From contig NZ_JAUSLE010000081.1 in the NCBI RefSeq assembly GCF_030646845.1, positions 1 to 34,695 on the forward strand: 34,695 nt of DNA. Direction: 5' to 3'. The translations under genes and the position numbers were made by a program. The notes beneath the pieces were generated by a model, which saw nothing but the letters and a program-made list of their open reading frames with translations, was not told the origin of the DNA and did no database searches. This DNA comes from Rhodoferax sp. (GTDB lineage Bacteria > Pseudomonadota > Gammaproteobacteria > Burkholderiales > Burkholderiaceae_C). Shown in pieces: positions 28,948-34,695 of the stretch. Position 1 is the first letter of the stretch; every line of letters starts with the position of its first letter.

Positions 28948-31900
28948 ATGGCAAAATTTTTCATCGACCGCCCCATCTTCGCGTGGGTGATTGCACTGTT
29001 CATCGTGGTGATGGGCGCCGTGGCCATCACGCAACTGCCGATTGCCCAGTACCCGCCGGTGGCCCCGCCATCGATCGTGATTTCAGCCTCCTACCCCGGC
29101 GCCTCGGCCAGGACGCTGGAAGAGAGCGTGATCTCGGTCATCGAGCAGGAAATGAACGGCTCGCCCGGCCTGATCTATATGGAGTCGGTCGCGCAGGCCA
29201 ATGGCACAGGCCAGATCACGCTCAGCTTCCAGCCCGGCAGCAATGCCGACCTGGCCCAGGTGGACGTGCAGAACCGCCTGTCACGCGCCACGCCGCGTCT
29301 GCCTTCGGCGGTGACGCAACAGGGTGTGCGCGTGGACAAGTCGCGCAGCAACTTCCTGCTGTTTGCCATCCTCTCGTCGGATGACCCGGCCTGGGATCCG
29401 GTGGCGCTGGGCGACTATGCGTCGCGCAGCGTTGTGCCCGAGCTGCAGCGCCTGCCCGGCGTGGGCCAGGCGCAGTTGTTCGGCACTGAGCGCGCCATGC
29501 GCATCTGGATCGACCCGGCCAAGCTCATGGGCTTCAACCTCTCGGCCGCGGAGGTGACCGCTGCCATCCGCGCCCAGAACGCACAGGTATCCGCGGGCGA
29601 GATCGGCAGCCTGCCCAACGTCGCGGGCCAGGGCATTGCCGCCACCGTAGTGGTCAGCGGCCAGCTCTCCAGCATTGAGCAGTTCGGCAACGTGGTACTG
29701 CGTGCCAACGCCGATGGCTCCACCGTGCGCCTGAAAGACGTGGCACGCATTGAGTTGGGCGCCCAGACCTATGCCACCTCGGCACGGCTGAACGGCCAGC
29801 CCTCGACCGGCATCGGCGTCCAGCTCTCGCCGTCAGGCAATGCGCTGGCGACCGCCAAGGCGGTGCGCACCAAGATGCAGGAACTGGAACGCTTCTTCCC
29901 CAAGGGCATGAAATGGACCATTCCGTATGACAGCTCGCGTTTTGTCGACATCTCCATCCGGCAGGTGACGCAAACCCTGCTGGAAGCCGTGGCGCTGGTG
30001 TTTCTGGTGATGTTCCTGTTCCTGCAGAACTGGCGCTACACCATCATCCCGACCATCGTGGTACCGGTGGCGCTGCTGGGCACGTTTGCCACGCTGCTGG
30101 CACTGGGTTTTTCGATCAACGTGCTGACCATGTTCGGCATGGTGCTGGTGATCGGCATCGTGGTGGATGACGCCATTGTGGTGGTCGAAAACGTCGAGCG
30201 CATCATGAGCGAAGAAGGCTTGCCACCGCTGGAGGCCACGCGCAAGGCCATGGGTCAGATCTCCGGGGCCATCATCGGCGTGACGGTGGTGCTGATCGCG
30301 GTGTTCGTGCCATTGGCGTTCTTCAGTGGCTCGGTAGGCAACATCTACCGCCAGTTTTCAGCGGTGATGGGCGTGTCCATCGCGTTCTCGGCGTTCCTCG
30401 CGTTGTCGCTCACGCCGGCGCTGTGCGCCACGCTGCTCAAGCCGGTTGAGGCCGGCCACCACCACGAGAAGAAAGGTTTCTTCGGCTGGTTCAACCGCGG
30501 CTTTGCGCGCACAGCCAAAGGCTACGAAAGTGGCGTGGCCCGGCTGCTGCCGCGTGCCGCCCGCTACCTGGTGATCTATGGGGCCATCGTCGCCGCCGCC
30601 GCCGTGGTCTACCTGCGCCTGCCTACTTCCTTCCTGCCCAACGAGGACCAGGGCACGATGCTGGTGAACGTGCAGCTGCCACCCGGTGCCACCCAGGAGC
30701 GCACCCGTGCCGTGATGCAGCAGGTCGAAGGCTACATGCTCAAGCAGCCCGAGGTGCAGAGCATGGTCAGCGTGCTCGGCTTCAGCTTCTCGGGCCAGGG
30801 CCAGAATGCCGCGCTGGGGTTCATCACGCTCAAGGACTGGACCGAGCGCACCGGCCCCGGCAATTCGGCCCAGGCCGTGGCTGGCCGCGCCTTCGGCGCG
30901 CTCGGGGGCATTCGCGATGCGTTCATCTTCCCGTTAAGCCCGCCGCCGATTCCTGAGCTGGGGGCCTCCTCCGGCTTCAGCTTCCGCCTGCAGGACCGCG
31001 CAGGGCTGGGCCGCGACGCGCTGCTGGCCGCGCGCGGCCAGTTGCTGGGCCTGGCGGCACAAAGCAAAGTCATCACCCAGGTGCGACCTGACGGACTGGA
31101 AGACGCACCACAGTTGCAGCTGGACATTGACCGCAACAAGGCCAGCGCCCTGGGCGTCACCTATGACGCCATCAACAGCGCGATTTCCACTGCTCTGGGT
31201 TCCAGCTATGTGAACGACTTTCCCAATGCCGGGCGCCTGCAGCGGGTGGTGGTGCAGGCCGACGCACCCGCGCGCATGCAGCCCGAGGACCTGCTCAATC
31301 TCAATGTGCTCAACGGCCGGGGCCAGGCGGTGCCGCTCTCCAGCTTCGCCAGCACGCGCTGGATCACGGGCGCCATGCAGACCGTGCGCTACAACGGCTA
31401 CCCCTCGATGCGCATCAGCGGCAGCGCCGCCCCGGGTCAAAGCACCGGGGCCGCCATGGCCGAGATGGAGCGCCTGGCGGCCCAGCTGCCACAGGGCTTC
31501 GGCTTTGAGTGGACCGGTCAATCGCGCGAAGAAAAACTGGCCGGCGCGCAGGCGCTCATCGTGTACGCCTTCGCCATCCTGGCCGTGTTCCTGTGCCTGG
31601 CGGCGCTGTATGAAAGCTGGACCATTCCGCTGGCGGTGATCCTGGTGGTGCCGCTGGGGGTGCTGGGCGTGCTGCTGGCCACGCTGCTGCGCGGCTACTC
31701 GAACGACGTCTACTTCCAGGTTGGCCTGATCACCATCATCGGCCTGTCGGCCAAGAACGCCATTTTGATCATCGAATTCGCCAAGGACCTGCAGGCCCAG
31801 GGCAAGAGCGTGATTGAATCGGCGCTGGCGGCCGCGCATCTGCGCTTCCGTCCGATCGTGATGACTTCGCTGGCCTTCACGCTGGGGGTGCTGCCGCTGG

Positions 31901-32106
31901 CGATTTCCTCGGGTGCGGGCTCGGCCAGCCAGCGGGCCATTGGCACCGGCGTGATCGGCGGCATCCTGGTCGGCACGGCGCTGGCGGTGGTGTTCGTGCC
32001 CATCTTCTTCGTCGTCGTGCGCAGCCTGTTCAAGGACACCGCCCGCCAGCACGAAATCCATGCGGCCCAGGCCGCCCACATGGGGGTGCACGGCACAAAC
32101 CGATGA
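28948..32106 (+). CDS. RND multidrug efflux pump, HAE1 family (AcrB/MexB-like)
   Basis: This is a 1052-residue proton-driven inner-membrane exporter of hydrophobic and amphiphilic compounds. The N-terminus MAKFFIDRPIFAWVIALFIV is characteristic of the HAE1 group. Twelve transmembrane helices and two large periplasmic loops are expected from the family and match the hydrophobic pattern. The proton-relay aspartates D407 and D408 are seen in GIVVDDAIVVVENVERIM. The matching lysine lies in GLSAKNAILIIEFAKDLQAQ in the second half. Length is typical. Ribosome site AAGGAG precedes the ATG. The stop overlaps the start of the channel gene. Substrates cannot be told from sequence. Confidence 0.97.
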   Translation: MAKFFIDRPIFAWVIALFIVVMGAVAITQLPIAQYPPVAPPSIVISASYPGASARTLEESVISVIEQEMNGSPGLIYMESVAQANGTGQITLSFQPGSNADLAQVDVQNRLSRATPRLPSAVTQQGVRVDKSRSNFLLFAILSSDDPAWDPVALGDYASRSVVPELQRLPGVGQAQLFGTERAMRIWIDPAKLMGFNLSAAEVTAAIRAQNAQVSAGEIGSLPNVAGQGIAATVVVSGQLSSIEQFGNVVLRANADGSTVRLKDVARIELGAQTYATSARLNGQPSTGIGVQLSPSGNALATAKAVRTKMQELERFFPKGMKWTIPYDSSRFVDISIRQVTQTLLEAVALVFLVMFLFLQNWRYTIIPTIVVPVALLGTFATLLALGFSINVLTMFGMVLVIGIVVDDAIVVVENVERIMSEEGLPPLEATRKAMGQISGAIIGVTVVLIAVFVPLAFFSGSVGNIYRQFSAVMGVSIAFSAFLALSLTPALCATLLKPVEAGHHHEKKGFFGWFNRGFARTAKGYESGVARLLPRAARYLVIYGAIVAAAAVVYLRLPTSFLPNEDQGTMLVNVQLPPGATQERTRAVMQQVEGYMLKQPEVQSMVSVLGFSFSGQGQNAALGFITLKDWTERTGPGNSAQAVAGRAFGALGGIRDAFIFPLSPPPIPELGASSGFSFRLQDRAGLGRDALLAARGQLLGLAAQSKVITQVRPDGLEDAPQLQLDIDRNKASALGVTYDAINSAISTALGSSYVNDFPNAGRLQRVVVQADAPARMQPEDLLNLNVLNGRGQAVPLSSFASTRWITGAMQTVRYNGYPSMRISGSAAPGQSTGAAMAEMERLAAQLPQGFGFEWTGQSREEKLAGAQALIVYAFAILAVFLCLAALYESWTIPLAVILVVPLGVLGVLLATLLRGYSNDVYFQVGLITIIGLSAKNAILIIEFAKDLQAQGKSVIESALAAAHLRFRPIVMTSLAFTLGVLPLAISSGAGSASQRAIGTGVIGGILVGTALAVVFVPIFFVVVRSLFKDTARQHEIHAAQAAHMGVHGTNR

Positions 32107-33539
32107 GCAAGACCAATCTTCACACACGTTCCATGAAGCTGCCCTCTTCCCGTTCTTCCCGATCCCTGCTGACCTTGGCCGCCGTTGCCACGCTGGCCGG
32201 CTGCTCGATGATCCCGACCTACGAACGCCCGGCCGCGCCCGTGGCTGCGCAGTGGCCCGTCCTCAGCGCCACGGCGACCAACGAAGCCACTGTCCCCGCC
32301 GCTGAGTTGGCGTGGCAGGACTTCATCGGCGACGCTTCCTTGCGCGAACTGATCCGCCTGGCGCTGGCCAACAACCGCGACCTGCGCGTGGCAGTGCTCA
32401 ACATCGAGCAGGTGCGCGCGACCTACCAGATCCGCCGCGCCGACCAGTTTCCCACGCTCAACCTGGCGGCCACTGGCCTGCGCCAGCCCAAGACCGACGG
32501 CAGCGGTGGCATCGGCAGTGCCTACACCGCGGGCCTGGCGATGGCGTCGTGGGAAATTGATTTCTTTGGCCGCGTGGCCAGCCTGAAGGAATCGGCACTG
32601 GCGCAGTACCTGGCAACCGAGGAGGCACGCAAAGCGGCGCAGATCAGTCTGATCGCCGCCGTAGCCAACGCCTGGCTGAGCCTGCAGACCAACGACGAAC
32701 TGTTGGCGTTGACGCAGCGCACGCTCGCCACGCGCGACGACTCGCTGCGCCTGACCAAGCTGCGCCTGGACAACGGCGCCGCCTCGGCGCTGGACTTCCG
32801 GCAGGCCGAATCGCTGACCGCGGCGGCCCGCGCCACCCTGGCCCAGCAGCGGCGGCTGCGGGCGCTGGACGTGAACGCGCTCACCCTGCTGGTGGGGCAG
32901 CCCCTGCCCGATGCGCTGCTGACCAGCGCGGGGGCCACATTCCGTGAAGTGCCAACGGGCCTGCCGTCCGACCTGCTTCAGCGCCGCCCGGACATCCGCC
33001 AGGCGGAGCAGCAGCTGATCGCGGCCAATGCCAGCATCGGCGCGGCGCGCGCGGCGTTCTTCCCGCGCATCTCGCTCACCGCCAGCGCGGGCTCGGCCAG
33101 CAGTGAGCTGGCGGGACTCTTCAAAGACGGCTCCTGGGGCTGGACGCTGGCGCCGCAGGCGCTGCTGCCGATCTTTGACGCCGGCCGCAACCAGGCCAAC
33201 CTGAGCTCCGCCAAGGTCGGCCGTGACATCGCCGTGGCGCAGTACGAAAAAGCAATCCAGACCGCCTTTCGCGAAGTGGCCGACGCCCTGGCCGGGCGCG
33301 CCACGCTGGGCGAACAACTGCAAGCCCAGCAAGTTCAGAACGACGCCGAGGCCGACCGTTTCCGCCTGGCCGACCTGCGCTACCGCAACGGTGTTGCCAG
33401 CTACCTGGAACTGCTGGACGCGCAACGCTCGCTGTTCGGCGTCCAGCAGGCCGTGGCGCAAACCCGGCTGGCGTATTTGCAGAACCAGGTCGTGCTGTAC
33501 AAGGCGCTGGGGGGTGGGGCGCCACCCCCCTCACCCTGA
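32103..33539 (+). CDS. RND efflux outer-membrane channel lipoprotein (OprM/NodT family)
   Basis: This is a 478-residue outer-membrane factor that forms the exit duct. A lipoprotein signal ends at LAGC with cysteine C34, followed by SMIPTYERPAAPVAAQWP, the standard OprM start of the mature protein. Two outer-membrane efflux repeats follow, with LRELIRLALANNRDLRVAVL and the repeated helical pattern in ANAWLSLQTNDELLALTQRT, then RRPDIRQAEQQLIAANASIG and VGRDIAVAQYEKAIQTAFRE. The start at 32103 overlaps the pump stop as ATGA; an internal ATG at 32133 is a weaker option. The last codons (GGGAPPPSP) lie in a GC hairpin. Confidence 0.95.
   Translation: MSKTNLHTRSMKLPSSRSSRSLLTLAAVATLAGCSMIPTYERPAAPVAAQWPVLSATATNEATVPAAELAWQDFIGDASLRELIRLALANNRDLRVAVLNIEQVRATYQIRRADQFPTLNLAATGLRQPKTDGSGGIGSAYTAGLAMASWEIDFFGRVASLKESALAQYLATEEARKAAQISLIAAVANAWLSLQTNDELLALTQRTLATRDDSLRLTKLRLDNGAASALDFRQAESLTAAARATLAQQRRLRALDVNALTLLVGQPLPDALLTSAGATFREVPTGLPSDLLQRRPDIRQAEQQLIAANASIGAARAAFFPRISLTASAGSASSELAGLFKDGSWGWTLAPQALLPIFDAGRNQANLSSAKVGRDIAVAQYEKAIQTAFREVADALAGRATLGEQLQAQQVQNDAEADRFRLADLRYRNGVASYLELLDAQRSLFGVQQAVAQTRLAYLQNQVVLYKALGGGAPPPSP
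33509..33530 (+). other. GC-only 9-bp hairpin at the end of the channel gene
   Basis: GGGGGGTGG (33509-33517) pairs perfectly with CCACCCCCC (33522-33530) around a GGCG loop, ending seven bases before the stop codon of the channel gene. No U-tract follows. It could stabilise the 3' end of the efflux mRNA or slow RNA polymerase. Because it is inside the coding sequence it may also simply reflect codon choice in the Gly/Pro-rich tail. Confidence 0.4.
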
Positions 33540-33563
33540 ACCCGCACCTCCATTTTGGTGCAC

Positions 33564-33580
33564 TGCACAACAACAGTGCA
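33564..33580 (+). promoter_or_regulatory. NtrC-type binding site TGCAC-N7-GTGCA
   Basis: TGCACAACAACAGTGCA fits the NtrC enhancer pattern (TGCAC-N7-GTGCA; glnA sites have this form). An extra GGTGCA half-site overlaps it on the left (33557-33562), so a wider inverted repeat GTGCACTG/CAGTGCAC is also present. Its centre is about 128 bases upstream of the predicted nrtA transcription start, the usual distance for a sigma-54 enhancer. It would place the operon under nitrogen-limitation control. Confidence 0.65.
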
Positions 33581-33636
33581 CACCCATCCATCAAGCATCA
33601 AATACGGCCCTAGCCCTCATGCAACAAGCGAAGGTA

Positions 33637-33653
33637 GCTATTATTTAGATAGC
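33637..33653. repeat. Small palindrome GCTAT-N7-ATAGC, copy 2
   Basis: GCTAT and ATAGC flank TATTTAG between the enhancer-like site and the sigma-54 promoter. It has the same arms and spacing as 25008-25024. Lying between enhancer and promoter, an AT-rich stretch could also help DNA bending, but this is speculative. Confidence 0.4.
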
Positions 33654-33673
33654 AATTCGCCCTCCGAAAAAAC

Positions 33674-33689
33674 TGGCATGGTCATTGCA
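33674..33689 (+). promoter_or_regulatory. Sigma-54 promoter of the nitrate transport operon
   Basis: TGGCATGGTCATTGCA has the invariant GG and GC ten bases apart (GG-N10-GC) and matches the TGGCAc-N5-TTGCa consensus except at one position. The predicted start of transcription is about 33700, directly before the first leader hairpin. With the NtrC-type site about 100 bp upstream this is a complete sigma-54 promoter arrangement. Confidence 0.75.
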
Positions 33690-33702
33690 TAGATAACTCC
33701 GA

Positions 33703-33716
33703 GACCCGCAAGGGTC
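33703..33716 (+). promoter_or_regulatory. 5'-end hairpin of the nrtA leader, GCAA tetraloop
   Basis: GACCC and GGGTC form a 5-bp stem closed by a GCAA tetraloop, starting about 3 bases after the predicted transcription start. Its loop does not have the A1/G4 six-base pattern of ANTAR hairpins, so I see it as a stabilising 5' hairpin, not as part of the recognition motif. Confidence 0.5.
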
Positions 33717-33724
33717 ATGCGAGG

Positions 33725-33774
33725 GTTCTGGTCCAACGGCGGGCCGGGAACTTCGTAACCGGACAAAGGCGTCC
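33725..33774 (+). ncRNA. ANTAR-target tandem hairpins (P1 and P2) in the nrtA leader RNA
   Basis: Hairpin P1 spans 33725-33751: GTTCT-GGTCC pairs with GGGCC-(bulged G)-GGAAC around the six-base loop AACGGC. Hairpin P2 spans 33761-33774: GGAC pairs with GTCC around the six-base loop AAAGGC. Both loops have A at position 1 and G at position 4, the known signature of RNAs bound by ANTAR proteins such as NasR/NasT. Nine bases separate them. P2 shares 33765-33774 with the left arm of the terminator, so P2 and terminator exclude each other. P2 alone is weak (4 bp), so protein binding would be needed to favour it. Confidence 0.75.
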
Positions 33775-33846
33775 CCACAAGCAGGCAGCGACAGACCCGT
33801 CGCACACCGGCTTCGTGCGGACGCCTTTTTTTGTTTGTTTTTTTTT
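33765..33846 (+). terminator. Regulated intrinsic terminator in the nrtA leader
   Basis: AAAGGCGTCC (33765-33774) pairs with GGACGCCTTT (33819-33828) over 10 bp. The stem can continue as an interrupted rod: CAC/GTG, AAGC/GCTT, GG/CC and finally GCGAC/GTCGC around an AGACCC loop. It is followed by a long U-rich tail (U7-G-U3-G-U9, counting from 33826). The structure lies immediately before the ribosome site of nrtA, so it should stop transcription before the gene unless P2 forms instead. Confidence 0.85.
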
Positions 33847-33858
33847 CAGGAGTGTGCG

Positions 33859-34695
33859 ATGACCGATCTTCTTAAAACCAGCCTCAGCCGCCGCGCTGTT
33901 TTGCAGACCGCCGCTGTCGGTGCCGTTGGCATCAGCCCGGCCCTGCGCACTGCTGTCTATGCCGCAGGCTCCGACGCGCCGGAAAAAACCGAAGTCAAGA
34001 TCGGCTTCATTCCGCTGACCGACTGCGCCAGCGTGGTGATGGCCTCGGTACTGGGCATCGACAAGAAATATGGCGTCAAGATCATCCCGACCAAGGAAGC
34101 CAGCTGGGCCGGTGTGCGCGACAAACTGGTGACCGGTGAACTCGACTTTGCCCACGTGCTGTACGGCCTGATCTACGGCGTGCACCTGGGCGTGGGCGGC
34201 GCCAAGAAAGACATGGCGGTGCTGATGAACCTCAACCACAACGGCCAGGCCATCACCCTGTCCAAAAAGCTGGCTGACAAAGGCGCAGTGGACGGTGCGG
34301 GCCTGGCCAGGCTGATGGCGGCCGAGAAGCGTGAATACACCTTCGCCCAGACCTTCCCCACCGGCACGCATGCCATGTGGATGTACTACTGGCTGGCCGC
34401 AGCGGGCATTGACCCCATGAAGGACGCGCGCGCCATCGTGGTGCCACCACCGCTGTTGGTGGCCAACATGCGCGTGGGCAACATGGACGGCTTCTGCGTC
34501 GGCGAGCCCTGGAACCACCGCGCCATCATGGACGGCATCGGAGTGACCGCCAACACCACCCAGGACATCTGGAAGGACCACCCCGAGAAGACGCTGGGCA
34601 CCACCGCCGACTTCGTCAAGAAAAATCCCAACACCTGCCGCGCCGTGATGATGGCGATCATGGAAGCCGGCCGCTGGATCGACGCGAGCCTGGCC
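33859..34695 (+). CDS. nrtA: Nitrate/bicarbonate-type ABC substrate-binding protein (NrtA/CmpA/NasF family), 3'-truncated by the window edge
   Basis: The first 279 codons are visible and the frame is open to the window end. The N-terminus carries a twin-arginine signal, S10-R11-R12-A-V-L followed by a hydrophobic stretch TAAVGAVGISPAL, so export by Tat as a folded protein is likely. The mature part starts near residue 37 and has the NrtA/CmpA pattern: VKIGFIPLTDCASVVMA, KKYGVKI, EASWAGVRDKLVTGELDFAH, MNLNHNGQAIT and TFPTGTHAMWMYYWLAA. A Shine-Dalgarno AGGAG lies 6 bases before the ATG. It is likely the first gene of a nitrate uptake and assimilation operon; nitrate rather than bicarbonate or cyanate is inferred from the ANTAR leader and from nasT in the window. 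It is not NasS, which lacks an export signal. Confidence 0.92.
   Translation, partial: MTDLLKTSLSRRAVLQTAAVGAVGISPALRTAVYAAGSDAPEKTEVKIGFIPLTDCASVVMASVLGIDKKYGVKIIPTKEASWAGVRDKLVTGELDFAHVLYGLIYGVHLGVGGAKKDMAVLMNLNHNGQAITLSKKLADKGAVDGAGLARLMAAEKREYTFAQTFPTGTHAMWMYYWLAAAGIDPMKDARAIVVPPPLLVANMRVGNMDGFCVGEPWNHRAIMDGIGVTANTTQDIWKDHPEKTLGTTADFVKKNPNTCRAVMMAIMEAGRWIDASLA

Noticed and set aside
31710..33461. Minus-strand open frame of 583 codons opposite the RND pump and channel genes
   Set aside because: It is antisense to two strongly conserved genes and is Arg/Gln/Gly-rich without recognisable domains.
33703..33716. GACCC-GCAA-GGGTC hairpin as the first ANTAR recognition hairpin
   Set aside because: Its loop is a GNRA tetraloop, or CGCAAG if opened, and lacks A at 1 and G at 4. 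The two hairpins downstream fit the signature better and have the expected overlap with the terminator.

Overview
The window looks like a chromosomal segment of a GC-rich betaproteobacterium, most likely Burkholderiales/Comamonadaceae (Rhodoferax/Polaromonas-like). The reasons are the gene order tpiA-secG-tRNA-Leu-nuoA to nuoN-DUF2818-NUDIX-DUF1178, separate nuoC and nuoD, rpsO-pnp linkage, and protein sequences typical of that group. This placement is inference from gene content; no rRNA or other taxonomic marker is present.

Layout. Positions 1-1023 (+) hold the 3' part of a glutamate dehydrogenase gene. Positions 1052-22000 are almost entirely minus strand. Read in the direction of transcription they give rpsO, pnp, a PIG3-type quinone oxidoreductase, tpiA, secG, tRNA-Leu(GAG), the complete 14-subunit respiratory complex I operon nuoA-N, a DUF2818 membrane protein, a NUDIX hydrolase and a DUF1178 protein. 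Most nuo genes overlap by 4 bases or are separated by a few bases, so they form one transcription unit. Positions 22045-24528 (-) hold a PLP aminotransferase and an orphan amino-acid-type ABC substrate-binding protein. A small Hsp20 protein (+) and tsaD (-) follow.

The right third is accessory and regulatory. nasT (+), an ANTAR-domain RNA-binding antiterminator, sits beside a TetR/AcrR-type repressor gene (-). That repressor diverges from a three-gene RND efflux operon (periplasmic adaptor, inner-membrane pump, outer-membrane channel), with an AcrR-like palindrome in the shared promoter region.

The most interesting part is the 319-bp gap between the efflux operon and a Tat-exported nitrate-type substrate-binding protein gene (nrtA/nasF-like) that runs off the right edge. 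In order it contains an NtrC-type site, a sigma-54 promoter, and a short leader. The leader has two hairpins whose six-base loops carry A at position 1 and G at position 4, as in ANTAR target RNAs. The second hairpin shares bases with the left arm of a long U-tailed terminator. This reads as a full nitrogen-controlled, nitrate-responsive transcription antitermination switch, with its likely trans-acting protein (NasT) encoded 7 kb upstream in the same window. nasT itself appears to have a sigma-54 promoter placed so close to its start codon that its mRNA may be leaderless. Neither piece has been tested here; both are read from sequence.
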